From Daucus carota subsp. sativus (Eukaryota; Streptophyta; Magnoliopsida; Apiales; Apiaceae), in NCBI RefSeq assembly GCF_001625215.2, contig NC_030384.2:39280390-39344389 (forward strand): a DNA stretch of 64,000 nt, given 5' to 3'. Under the pieces are notes generated by a model that worked only from the letters and a program-made list of their open reading frames with translations, did no database searches and was not told the origin of the DNA. Shown here piece by piece: positions 17,160 to 35,277 of this stretch. How positions within the stretch are numbered: position 1 is the stretch's first letter; every line of letters begins with the position of its first letter. A program made the translations under genes and the position numbers.

Positions 17160-18440
17160 GGAAAGTTATTGAAAGAAACATATAATATAAAACAAATAAA
17201 AGAATTTGGGACTCTTCACAGGCGAAAACGGTTGAAAGCCCACGAAGACGGCTACTTCAAGGCTACAAGAATAGAGAGAATATTTGGGTTTTTCCGATAG
17301 TTTTGGACTTGAAAACACATTTTAATTTTATTTCTCCCAGGGCAGCACCCAATACCTCTCAGCTAATTGGGCTGCTATGGCCCAAGCCGCGTTTATCTAC
17401 TTTGTGCAAATGATGCCTTGGAGTTGTGATGGGAGAATGAGGAATCAGATTCACAACATAACAAGTAGAAGTGTAGAACACAGATGTATGCATCAGGTAC
17501 ATAATTTGTTCTTAAAACAAGTTGTTCCATCATCCAGCATGTGCATTACCAAATACATGATTCTTATACACATGGTTGGTGTTATTCGTCGTGCTATAAG
17601 GTAGCGGGTTCCTTCAATATGGCGAGAAGACACTGACATGCCACATCTTTTAGATTGTTGTGGTGTTCGTGTTACACACACAACTTTGACAGCTTCTAAT
17701 TTTTTTTGGTAAATCTCAAGTATTAATGTAGTTGAATGACAGTTTATTTAAAATTTTCGACTATTATTATAAAAAAGATTTATAATCTGGTGTCACGTTT
17801 AGTTTTTGCGTACCTTGACTAATTCGAAAAACTGCTAGCACGTTCGTACTCACCAAATATGACAATACACTTATTTCTGTATCTTGCATTAGAATCGAAC
17901 TTATATGATCTTTGGAGTGGAAGTCCTTAAAGTCATAACGACACTCGTGATAGGTTATATTATCATAATTTCTCACAAGTGAATTAACTGAGATATATGA
18001 AATTTGAAAAACATAATTTGGTAAAACAATTTCAGACCAAAAATATATGAAACGCAGAAAGATCTGAATATTGTTATCATATATAATATTATTATATTAT
18101 TATTATATCTTGGATATTGTATTATTACACCAGTTTTCTTGTGACAATAATTTCCGAACAGCAGACCAAAAAACAAATATACAAGCACAAAAAAACAGAG
18201 ACCGATGTATTGATAATTTGAGAAAATAACAAGAAATGGGACGGTGGAAGCAATGCAACCTGTAGACTGTGGAGCTGCTCCTAGCAACTTCCGGTCAATT
18301 TTTCATTATTATTCTCCCGAATATGTCTGCGTTTGTATATAAATATATGATCCTCCTCTTCACATTTTCTTCTTCTTAAACTGCTAGCCTGTTTCCATCT
18401 AAATCTTAACATTTCATCTGACTCAACCAAATAGTATACG
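17160..18440. other. Intergenic upstream of the BTL3-like gene
   Basis: No gene is supported. The right end carries the promoter and 5' UTR of the carrier gene. Confidence 0.5.
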
Positions 18441-20362
18441 ATGCGAGGATTAGAATTATGGTTTAACAAGTTGATCTCAGGGGAGGAATCACCAATACAA
18501 TGTGACAATTATTTAGATGCTTCTGAATCCTTTTGTTTTACTACTGGTGGATTATTTTTACAACAATCACTTCCTTTTGCTTCTTTGCGGACCTCGCCTG
18601 ATCATGCTTCAAGATATTTTTCGATGACTTGCAGGAGTGATGTATTCGGTTGTGGTTCTAGACGGAGAGGAATGTTCATGTCAGTCAGTTTGTCGTCTGT
18701 TAAGGCAAGTGTTGAATGTGTTGATCAGGAGCCTGGTAATATTTTACGGAAAAATGGTGACAGGAATATTTCAGAGGATGAGATGATGGCGTTTAAGATG
18801 GTTGATGAGGGCGAAAAGGTGAAGAAAGAGAAGGTGAAGTTGAGAGGCGGAGCAAGTGCATTTAACACTACTAAGCATCTCTGGGCTGGTGCTGTTTCTG
18901 CTATGGTTTCAAGGTTTGGTTTTCGTTTTTATACTATGTACATAACGTCGCGTGTTTGTGCATAACTATGTTAATCAGGTCTTGTGGATTTAACTGATTT
19001 AGATATTGATCGTGTACAAGATTGTTAGGTTTTATTTTTTGACATTGTTGTATCAGGACTTTTGTAGCTCCACTTGAAAGACTAAAGCTTGAGTACATCG
19101 TTCGTGGTGAACAGAAGAACCTGATTGAGCTTATCAAGTCAATAGGAGCTTCTCAAGGCCTGAAAGGATTCTGGAAAGGAAATTTTGTCAATATTCTCCG
19201 CACTGCTCCTTTTAAGGCAATTAACTTTTACGCCTATGATACGTACAGAAATGAACTCCTCAGAATAACAGGAAATGAGGAAACAACTAATTTTGAAAGA
19301 TTTGTTGCTGGTGCTGCAGCTGGAATTACAGCAACAGTACTCTGCATACCCATGGACACTGTATGTTGCATTTAGAAAGAAATGAAAATACTTTGTTGAA
19401 ATGCAGTGGCCTTACATTACCTTTACCTTGTCAAAAATAAATATTTTTTTTAAATAATATAATGATCTCATGATCTCAACATTTTCAGATCAGGACAAAG
19501 ATGGTGGCGCCAGGGGGAGAAGCCTTGGGTGGCGTAATTGGTGCTTTCCGCCATATGATACAGACTGAAGGATTTTTCTCTTTATACAAAGGTCTAGGAC
19601 CTTCCATAATAAGCATGGCACCTTCAGGCGCTGTTTTCTACGGAGTTTATGACATTCTGAAATCAGCTTATCTGCAATCACCTGAAGGGAAGCAAAGAAT
19701 TCAACATATGCAACAACCTGGGCAGGAGCTAAATGCTTTTGAACAACTGGAGTTGGGTCCCATCAGAACACTAATGTATGGAGCCATTGCTGGAGCTTGT
19801 GCAGAGGCGGCTACGTACCCGTTTGAAGTTGTTAGAAGACAGCTTCAGATGCAAGTCAGGGAAACAAAGATGAGCGCGGTAGCTACCTGTTTCAAGATAA
19901 TGGACCAAGGTGGGATTCCTGCACTCTATGCAGGATTGACTCCAAGCTTATTACAAGTAAGCAGTGGATCTTTTGATTATTTTGCTGATATTAGATTAAT
20001 CCTTTGCTAGTATTAAGGTTGCAACAGTTGCATAGATACCATTGTGAATCTGTAGACATCAAATCCAAGGTTTCTCAGTTTTGCAGTCAAGCCACCTAAG
20101 CCTATTTCTCTTTCCGCCTCTCTATTTACCTTCACCGTGTATAGGCTAATAGTAATCATACCAACTGCATCTGCTCATGATATCAACTGCATCTGTATTT
20201 GCTTGTCTGTTCTCGGAATTTGGAAACGCTTAGTGTCACCCCTGAACTCTTTATATTTGTCTCTATACTTCAGTGTTTATCATTGCGCAGGTCTTACCAT
20301 CGGCTGCCATTAGTTACTTGGTATACGAGTTCATGAAGGTGGTTCTTAAGGTTGAGTCATAG
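18441..20362 (+). CDS. BTL3: Mitochondrial adenine nucleotide transporter-like carrier (BTL3 type)
   Basis: Four exons (18441-18913, 19057-19360, 19489-19956, 20291-20362) give 438 aa. After an extension of about 145 residues come the three repeats of a mitochondrial carrier. Each has its signature: PLERLK (about residue 164), PMDTIR (about 257) and PFEVVR (about 368). Glycine motifs such as GLKGFWKGN, GFFSLYKGLGPS and GIPALYAGLTPS follow. The match to plant BTL3/Brittle-1-like carriers, which move adenine nucleotides across an organelle inner membrane, is from recognition of the family. The long N-terminal extension is poorly conserved and may hold targeting information. The first ATG of the open frame was chosen. 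Borders and phases are all consistent. Confidence 0.9.
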
Positions 20363-21370
20363 TAAAGATGCATCCCGCTGAGCTCTCTCGATGTGAGGCT
20401 GACGAAGTTTGTCAACACACTGCTTGTTACCTTGTCTGAAGTTTGAAAATCAACTTAACAAGGTTTTAAGATATCACAATCTCTTTGCTTTCAGACTCGC
20501 AAATTTTAGCTAGAAGACTATTTAGTAGGTATATCTGTGGTGTGAATAAATCAAGCTAAGCTGACCTAATGGTGTTTCTGGATAGAACTGATGTGTTATG
20601 CAGCCAATATAACGGATTCGAGAAATTTACTCTGCCGAAAAATCTTTATACAGAAGAGGGATTCACAATATCAAACTGGAATCGCAATGCCTAACAGCGT
20701 CCTGTGTAACTAGTTGCATTTTGTTCCCTTGTTGGTCGTGCATTTGCAATTGTTTGTGATAACTTATTTAAGTATAATGATTAATGAGACTAAATCGAAC
20801 AGACCAGCCGTTGGCAAGCTCATGCTGATACTCAGAATATATTGAAGGCAAAAGATGAGTTATTATGGAATCCAGCTAATTTAAATTTTGAAGAAACGGA
20901 AACTTTATATGCAAATTTCATACAACTTCCACCACATTACATAGAGATTAACTTGACTATATATTTCAACGGAACGACTTGTATCTCATTTCATTCCGGA
21001 ACACTATGGGGAGATTATCAAAATCTACATATTCCAGAGAATTACAGAAAGCGTCTTTGACAAAACTTACAGAGATGTTTAAGAAAGAATGCATGAGAAT
21101 GGAAGAGAAATGACCAATACAACAAACACAAATGTCTATAATTTCCCCCCTCTCAGACTCATGCAATTCTGCACTTAAAAGTCAGAAGTCATTATGTTGT
21201 GTGTTTTGAATTTGATCGACACAGACTTTAACCATACATGTCCATAAAGTCCTACAATTGGAAATACTATTTACTGCATTCCCCGAAGGTTGGTCTCCTT
21301 TCTGCTCTGGCAAGTACTTCCAGACCAAGTCTTTTTCATTTCAACACTGCTTAACATCAGCACCACATAT
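20363..21370. other. Convergent 3' regions, no gene seen
   Basis: This stretch lies between the 3' ends of the plus-strand carrier and the minus-strand CDKC gene. It should hold both 3' UTRs. A 72-codon frame at 20842-21060 shows no recognisable features. Confidence 0.5.
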
Positions 21371-27401
<6,031 letters not shown>

Positions 27402-27758
27402 CGAATTATATATCGCTCTAATCTGATGCGATGTAGAATTCTTCAGATATCAGATGATAAAAGTGATAATTAAATATCAACAAGAAACATGGGCAACAAA
27501 GACGATGATGATGGTGATGGGATGACTACTGTTGCGTCTGCGAATATGAATGTGTGTATAAGCAGGCCGCAGAATAGGCGTTTTGTTTTTGGTTCGGTGT
27601 GATATTGGGCTTATACAGCCACTAATGGGTTGGGTTTGAAGTTTCAGTCCATTCGTAAATGGGTCGCGGAATAGAGACCAGTTAGACGATAATCAGGGCT
27701 GTTAATCCACCCGCTCGCTGTCCAGTCTAACACAAATATATGATCTATGTGTTTTGAA

Positions 27759-28362
27759 CAGTGTTCTAGAAATCGCTAGGCGTCCCAGGGCGGTCGGGGT
27801 ACCTTCTAGCGATTAATCGGTAAAACGGGGATTAATCGGAAAGATTAATCGGAGCATTAATCGGACATATATTATTTTTAAATTATTATAATTAAATGTA
27901 TTTAATAATTTTATCTACTTTTCACTACTAGTAGAGTGAAACCGGTAAACAATATAATATTATATATAAAATAAATACTTAATACATGTAATACAAAATC
28001 GTTGATTAAATAAATATATACCAATCAGTCTCTTATAAATAATGTAAGAAATATTAAATAAAAATATTAGTCATTTTACTTTTTTTATAAGATATTAAGT
28101 TAAGTACAAGTGAATACTTAATTTCTTATAATATAATTATAATTTAAGATTTTATTTATTAAAAATATTATTTTTTTTGTTATTGGCCGCCTGGACCGCC
28201 TAGGCGGGATTTGGACCGCCTAGGCGGGATGTTGACCGCCTAGGACCGATTTTTGTAAAAAAACATCTAATTCACCGCCTAGGACCGAATCGGGGCGTTT
28301 CGGGGCCGCCTAGCGCCTAGGCACCGCCTAGGCGGCCGCCTAGACCGATTTTTAGAACACTG
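27759..28362. mobile_element. hAT-type MITE with CCTAGGCGG repeats
   Basis: The 604-bp element has ends CAGTGTTCTAGAAATCG and CGATTTTTAGAACACTG and a perfect 8-bp duplication GTTTTGAA (27751-27758 and 28363-28370). The right half has several GCCTAGGCGG palindromes that mirror CGCTAGGCG at the left. It lies about 360 bp upstream of the CDKC start codon. Confidence 0.9.
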
Positions 28363-28370
28363 GTTTTGAA

Positions 28371-28954
28371 ACGATCCACCTGAAAAAAATTAAATTTTTT
28401 GAATACAATATAGGGCGGGTTTGTTTGGCGGAAGTCACCTCTGCTCTGAGCCAGAAGCATTTTGAGAAACTGAGAAGGTTAACTTCTCTCCCAGATCTTC
28501 TTTGTATTAATTTATTTATTTTTCATTTATACTTCACTTTTTCAATTTAAATAAAAAGTCAATTCTTTTAAATTATCTCAAACGGTCCCTTGATCTTGAA
28601 CATGAGTATCACTTTTCATAATTATCTTAAAATACCCGAATATGATCTATGTTCATGTTGGATTCGAACTCATATATACTCATTATATTTTTAACCAATT
28701 ACATTTGTAAATAAACAATCATTTATTTTATAAAATTTTAATAACTTTTTTAAATTTAAATTATCATAAAATATAGTTTACTCATCGTGATTATACATAT
28801 TATTTTCGTACATATTTAATAAATTATATATCATATAATTATAAGTTATAGTTATTGTATATTTTTATAGTATTATCTTTATTTAGAATAAATAATGATT
28901 ATTCGAATAACTAAAATAATAATATTTAATATTAGTGGATCATATTCGGTGGTC
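28371..28954. other. AT-rich intergenic, no gene seen
   Basis: Low-complexity AT-rich DNA between the MITE and the start of the duplicated block. Confidence 0.5.
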
Positions 28955-29623
28955 ATAACCACCTGATTAAAAATTTAAAAATAATATTTAATCAATATAT
29001 TTATGAAGATGTTTTGTTATATATGGATAAATAAAACTAAAATAACAAGAAAATAAAATTTAAAAAAATTTACATTATGAGGATGTGTATTATGATTACC
29101 CATTCTGAGAATATGTATTCCTCTTTTCTGAGAAATGAAAAAGGAATCTACATACAAAAAAAATAATAACAATCTACATATGATGATGTATGTTTTGGAA
29201 TACATAATTTAAGAACGTATATCATAATAATATTTTTGATTACTTAAAAAAGAATATTCTTATGAAAATAAAAAGAAAAAAAATACTTTTGTCCTTTCGC
29301 CCTTAATCAACCTGACGCTTTATTTTCTTTCGAACTTTAACTTGAATTTTCTACTTTCCCTTGTTATGAGTAAACTAATTGAAGGGCGGGGCTACACCAC
29401 AATCTGGTCAGCAGTTCAATATTGACTCTAAAAACAAATGAAACGTTTATAATGTTCTTACCTGATATCAGATATTGCAGCGAAGCTACTCAGGTTTTGA
29501 TAAAGTAAGATTTTAACATGCATATCTAAATTCTGGTATTTTAAATAGATTGATTACAAATTATTATGTTTTTGCATCTCTTATTTCAAACTTGCTATAT
29601 TTTCAGAAACAAAACAAGGAAAC

Positions 29624-32600
29624 ATGTCTTTTGCTTTATCATCACTTGTTGATAATAAGTTTAACATTATTAGCAATCGCTATATTGAGGAGAATAAGCT
29701 TGTAAATTTGATGATATTAGCAATCGCTATATTGAATATTATCGTCTACAAGCTCCGTGAATTTCATGAAGCCAAGTATAATGATAAAGACAAGAAGGTG
29801 GTTTTGCTGCCACCAGGGCAGATATGTCGTCGCTTCTCACTCAATGAGATTTTATGTGCAACACACAACTTTGATGATAAGTATCTGATCGGCCAGGGAG
29901 GCTCCGCGAAAGTCTACAAAGGATTGGTTGATGATGGAGCAACTAGTGTTGCTGTCAAGAGATTGAGCTTCATTTCCAAACAAGCTGGAGGAGGTTCAGT
30001 GTTCTTGTCAGAAATTGAGATGCTTTCCAAGTTTAGGCACAGTCACTTGGTCAGCCTTATAGGCTATTGTGATGAATTGGATGAAATGATCCTTGTATTT
30101 GAGTATGTTCCTAGTGGTACACTATCTGATCACCTGCATCGAAGTTTTGAGAAAGGTTATGAGTCCCTGTCATGGATTCAGCGGTTGAGGATTTGTATTG
30201 GAGTTGCGCAGGGGTTGAACTACCTTCACACTGGAACGAGCACTCATCAAAGAGTGATACACCGTGATGTGAAGAGTACTAATATTTTGTTGGATGATAA
30301 CTTGGAAGCTAAGATTGCAGATTTTGGGATTTCCAAGATTGTGGAAGCAAATCAGGGATACACTTATGTGAGTACAGTTGTCAGGGGCACCTTCGGGTAT
30401 ATGGATCCAGCATATTTTTTGACTGGCAGATTGACACGGAAATCAGATGTGTATGCTTTTGGAATTGTTCTGTTTGAGGTATTGTCTGGAAGAAGAGCAG
30501 TGGATTTTAGCCTGGATGATGAGCAATTAGGTTTAGCTGGATGGGCAGAGCATTGTGTCAAAGAAGGAAGGATAAATGAGATAATTGATTCTGATCCAAA
30601 GATGCAGATATCACAAAGTTCTTTATTGGCTTTTGTAAAAATTGCATGCCAATGCCTCAATAGAAAGCCTAGTTGCAGACCAACAATGGCTGAAATTGTG
30701 GTAGTTCTTGAGTTTGCATTGTCATTGCAGAAAAATTCAGATTCTACACTAGTTGAGGGGGCAGTTATTGCAAGTGATAGTGGACAATATTCTACAGCAA
30801 TGGAAGTAGTACATGGTAAGGATCAAAATAAGCCATTTCAGATTAATCATACAAGGACAACACTCTCAAGGAAGGTCTGCCAGATTCTCTCAACCTCGAT
30901 CCGGGCATTATCTGGTTAGTTATTCGCACATGTGCATATACCTTAAAATATTGTGTGGCGTTATTGCTTTTTTAGGACATTAAAAAAAAATCATATTGGT
31001 CTGTCAGAATTTTATCGCTTCAAAGGACTATTGTTAGTAAGTGTACAACATGAGAATTGGGATTCTATTTCATGAACAATTCATATTTTCATCCTCTTTA
31101 GTGCCTTTACAATTGCCAAGCATTGCAGCCCTGAAATGTCTTAATGCATCAGCATTTCTTCAAGTTTAAAGTTTTAGTCTTTATTTTTTTCCCTTCACTA
31201 GCAAATTGTTCATGAGATTGACCCCTCATTTCTGAATTGGTCTCAGAGTTCCACTTGACCCTGTTCTTTACTATATTTGTCCAGTTTTTTTTTTTAAACC
31301 TTAGCTTCTGCTAAAGTTCCTCTCCACTTTTTTCAGTCAATAGTCATGCTAAGAATTTATTCTACAACGGAAACAAAAACAGCAGGGTAGATAGCAGAGT
31401 GAGCCTGAATAAAATTGGCATAGTTCCAGAGGCAAGGGGCCTATTGGCAAGTGCAAATTTAAAGATGTTTAGCTTAGCTGAACTGGAAAGTGCAACAAGA
31501 GGCTTTAGTCCAGACTTTTTATTTTGGGGAAATAGTTATGGAAGGAATTTCATGGGTTGGCTTGATGAAGACACGCTGGCTCCCTCAAGAATTGGCATTG
31601 GGATGTCAGTTGGTATCAAGTGTATGAATCCATTTGGAAGATTCAGAACTATGCAGGTATTTTCTGTTAAATTTTTATGCTAATTAGTACAAATCCAGAT
31701 ATTCTTAACCGAAGTGTATCAAGAATGACTTTGATGACAAATTTTGGTAACATAAAATTTTCTAATACGTCCATTTGACACTTAATTAGGTACTGATGAA
31801 TGTTACTATTTCTACGCCAATCTAACTTTGTTTCTTAGTGCAACATTCATTTAGTTATCAAAAATAAAGAGTAGTTGATGTTGTTGAGATTTTTGGTTTT
31901 TGGAATTTTGTGGTTGAAGGCAGAGGTGGATCTAGTTGGAAAATTTTATCATCCGAATGTTATAAAGCCTTTGGGCTTTTGTTTCAAAGGCCAGGAGCTC
32001 CTGCTTGTTTATGAAAATGCGCCAAAGGGAAACGCAGCAAGATACACGTACAAAGGTGAGCACTGTGCTTTTGCACGTTGAGTTTCAGCTGTTGATCGAT
32101 TATATAAACTCGTATTCAATATCTAGAAACGTTTCGATTCCAGTGAAGTTTCAAAATTTGATTTTACTACCTAATCTGTACATATACAAGTATGTTAATG
32201 CAGATGAAGGGAAATCACTTTCCTGGGTTGTTTGGCTCAAAATATTAACAGGAGCAGCGAGATATCTGGATTTTCTACATTCCTCAGACGATCATATCAT
32301 CTTTTGCGACTTTGCGCTCTCTAGTATATTCCTGGACTGGGTACATTTAAATTTGTAATTAAGTACTATAACTAAATTTAAAGCAGGCCTCACAGATGGC
32401 CAGCTTAAGCTCTTTACTGATTTGCTCTTCTTCGTAAAATTTATCATAATAATAGGATTTCAGTCCAAAGATTGGTTTTGGTGGAAACGCAAGATTTGGC
32501 CCTGAGGATGGCGATACACTTGTGACAGGCATTCCTAATATAAATGCACTACGTTGTTCAGGATCAGAAGCCTATTTATCTCCAGAATACAGAGAAGCTG

Positions 32601-33005
32601 GTTTGTTATTTTATTTTATTTTTGTTGACTGATAATAGTATTTGGTTAGTTCTAATGTTCATATTCTGACAAACAGGCCACCTGAGCTCGAAGACCGATG
32701 TTTATGCTTTTGGCGTGGTGCTACTGGAAATTCTGACAGGAATGCGGGTGGTTGACGCTGACAGGAGGAATAAGAATAATAATTTGGTGGACAAGGTCAG
32801 ACCTATTCTAGCATGCGAAAGAAAGTTTAAGACGGTTGTGAACCTAAAGCTGCTAGAGAAAGAGAATTGTCCACAGATTGTACACTCAATTTTATCAAAT
32901 GTTCCTGCACTTGCATTAAAATGTCTTGATCTTGACCCTAAAAAACGACCCTCAATGAGACAAGTAGTGGAGACCTTGGAAGAGCTTAGTAACATTATAA
33001 AGTAA
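29624..33005 (+). CDS. Membrane-anchored tandem kinase, copy 1 (kinase + pseudokinase), 785 aa
   Basis: Six exons (29624-30914, 31337-31656, 31920-32055, 32204-32340, 32456-32600, 32677-33005) join in frame. Residues 25-44 form one hydrophobic segment after a short N terminus; no ectodomain exists. Kinase 1 (about 71-355) resembles the CrRLK1L/FERONIA group and is complete: GQGGSAKVYKG, VAVKRL (K112), HRDVKSTN (D215), DFG (233-235). A basic linker follows. Kinase 2 (about 472-785) resembles RLCK-VII/PBL kinases (NLKMFSLAELESATRGFSP) but is degenerate. The lysine is kept (VGIK, K525), the catalytic loop reads FCDFALSS (K to A, N to S) and DFG has become GFG (635-637), so it should be a pseudokinase. 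Reading through the first donor (GTTAGT, 30915) gives a stop at 30917-30919 and a 431-aa single-kinase product. A polypyrimidine-AG just before the ATG hints at a leader intron. A role in cell-surface signalling or immunity is inference. Confidence 0.85.
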
Positions 33006-33580
33006 TTGATACACTTTAGAATGCATCTTCTCCTTACAAATTTTGTTAGGTTTGTTTAAGGAAGTGAGTTAAGTTGTTAGGTAAAAGTGAAAAGATATCT
33101 GGAAGAACAGTGTTTTCACCATATTCTGGTTTGAGTGTCTGTGAATTTGTTCACCTGTAAATTTGAATAAAGGTTATTTCTACTCTACACTACTAAACTT
33201 AATAAAAGCATCTATCACTCTTTAAATGTTCGCCATAAGTACAAATCTATGTTTCTGGTGTGGTGTGCTGATCAGAAAGTAATATATAATTTGCAATGCA
33301 ATCCCTTCTCATTCCTCAACTGAAAACACAACACAGTCACACAGCACATTTCGAGGGGTTTCCTCTTTCCAACAGAGATCCTCAAGGCAAGAAAGAGTGT
33401 TCTTATTTTGTTGCTCTAATTTTCTGTTCCAAAGTATTTACATAATCTGGTAGATGTAAACATAACCGTGGAGTGTAGTATTTACGTATTCTATCTGTCA
33501 GCTTCAATACTTGGATTTTTATACAAAAACTCCAACTATTGATTTATTAGAGCTCTGCAAGTGTCTATTATCGTGCGTGT

Positions 33581-34077
33581 TGATAACTCCAAATCTCGTC
33601 TAGGGTTCCAATGCACTGTTCCGGGAAGCTTCAGGCAAGACCTAACCTGCAAAACAACGCTACACGGGGGGTGACATCCCGTGAGGCGCCTCCGGCGTGA
33701 TAATCAGTGATTTGGATGTGCTTGACAAGTAAGGGAAATCAGAGAGTTTTCACTCTAAATATATGGCGATAGATGCTTTTGAGAGAGTTTTGGGGAGAAA
33801 TTTGCACTTACCTTCCACTTTGGCTGGGGAGTGCTTTATATAGGCCCTTGGCCGCCACTGTTGCTACAGTGGCGGGAATGGGCCTGTAGGCACCCCCCAG
33901 CATGGGTGGCTGTTTTGGTGCAGCTACTGTCCTTTTTTCTGTCCTTTTGGGATTTGTGCATGCTTATTATCCTGTTTGCCTTGTACTTGGTAATGATGAG
34001 GCCTGACTTTGGGGACCTTCAAGTCCTGTAGCGGGGGCGGGTACTGTTGGCGGTTACTGTAGCGTGGTACCTTATCA
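33581..34077 (-). repeat. 3' LTR (497 bp)
   Basis: By eye it matches the 497 bp at 47793-48289 without a difference. TATA box on the minus strand at 33834-33842. The polypurine tract adjoins at 34078. Confidence 0.97.
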
Positions 34078-34092
34078 TTGCCCCCCTACTCC
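34078..34092 (-). other. Polypurine tract of the retrotransposon
   Basis: On the minus strand the sequence GGAGTAGGGGGGCAA directly precedes the 3' LTR. It is the expected primer for plus-strand DNA synthesis. Confidence 0.85.
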
Positions 34093-34534
34093 TTCCATCT
34101 GCTTTAGCGGGTGGGGGGAGTAAGTAAAATCTTTTCCGCGTAGGGTGCATTTCCGGGTTGTATTTGGGCGAGCATGTCGTTATGAGCATCTGGGTTGAGG
34201 TGACGGGTTATTGGCGCTATTTGTCCGGGTTGTTTTTGCTGGGCCATAGATTTCAAAATTTTCAAAAAGGTGCGAAGCCTTTTGCCGCCTGGTCTTGTCG
34301 TTCCGTATAGGGAATGTACGGTTTTTCCACGTGGCGTGCTGTGAGTGGGTGATGGCGTAACTGCATGCAAGGTTAATTTGACTGATGGTATTTTGTGCGG
34401 ATATTTGTGCCAATTAACTACTGGCACAGATACATGTATTAGGCTTTTGACTGGGGTGATGGATGTGTATTTTTTGGCGCTTCAACTGCCTAGGGAAGTA
34501 ACGGCTGAAGCTCAAAGGGCTGGGTAGTGCTGCC

Positions 34535-34543
34535 TATATAAAG
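34535..34543 (+). promoter_or_regulatory. TATA box of antisense unit A
   Basis: TATATAAAG, preceded by GCC, lies 193 bases upstream of the unit A start codon. The LTR promoter has the same GCC-TATATAAAG core. Confidence 0.6.
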
Positions 34544-34727
34544 GGAGTTTTCGTCCGGTGAAAAGTGCTCAGCTCATCGTTTATCTTTGTAAAAGCTTGT
34601 TTCTGCAAACTTGGTTAGTGTTCGATTCTAGGCTTTTCCGGCGTAGTGATCCTTTGTCTTTTGTGTTGTTCGTTTGATCGGAACTTTTAACCAGTCGCCT
34701 CTTCTTGGTTTGTCTTGTGCAGGTGAT

Positions 34728-35114
34728 ATGTCTTCCGACAGTTCTGCGGCTAGTTCGAGTTTGTATTATGGCCGGTCGATCGAGTGGCGCCGGCGGCAGG
34801 ATCTGATCAACCGGATTCGCCGGTTGCCGGCCGAGCTTATCACGGTGAGAATTGCGGAGGCGTTGGAGGACGAGGAGCAGTCCTATGAGTCTGCGCTGGA
34901 GATTGTTTACCACGAGCTTTTGCTTCCGGGTCGTGCCCGGGACGCGGAGGAGGTGGACGGACGTTTGATGGTGCCGATTGACAACCCGCCGGTCCCTCCG
35001 GGTGTCACGGTGCGGGAGCGGTTGCGGGACGCGGAGGCGGAGAGGGAAGGCCTGCTTACCAGGCTGGAAGCTGTAGATGAGCGGATAGCGGAGCTGAGGG
35101 CTCAGCTTCCTTAG
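34728..35114 (+). CDS. Antisense ORF A of the retrotransposon, 128-aa coiled-coil protein
   Basis: The product is 128 aa: a Ser-rich start (MSSDSSAASSS), an Arg/Glu-rich middle and a C-terminal heptad-like helix (ERLRDAEAEREGLLTRLEAV). It is clearly related to ORF B: both share LxPGRxR, GRxxVPIDxP, TVxERL and RIAxLxAQL in the same order. The function is unknown. A pyrimidine tract ending GTGCAG sits six bases before the ATG, so the leader may be spliced. The ATG at 34728 was chosen because it aligns with the ORF B start and follows that acceptor; the frame is open further upstream. It is transcribed against gag-pol. GC content and codon use differ sharply from the AT-rich host genes. Confidence 0.7.
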   Translation: MSSDSSAASSSLYYGRSIEWRRRQDLINRIRRLPAELITVRIAEALEDEEQSYESALEIVYHELLLPGRARDAEEVDGRLMVPIDNPPVPPGVTVRERLRDAEAEREGLLTRLEAVDERIAELRAQLP

Positions 35115-35277
35115 GTAGTTTCGATGCGGGAATAGCCCGTGTCTGATTGTAATTTTATTCCTGTCCTAATGCAAAGCTGTTTATTGGATTCGCCTATCGC
35201 CTTGTTTTGTCTTTGTTGTGTTTTGCCCCTGCGATAAGGTTTTAAAGCGAACAAAATACAGAGTGAAAAATGAGGTT

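Noticed and set aside
33831-34031. 66-codon frame present identically in both LTRs
   Set aside because: It lies inside the LTR, antisense to the element's transcription, and has no coding features. Its conservation simply reflects LTR identity.
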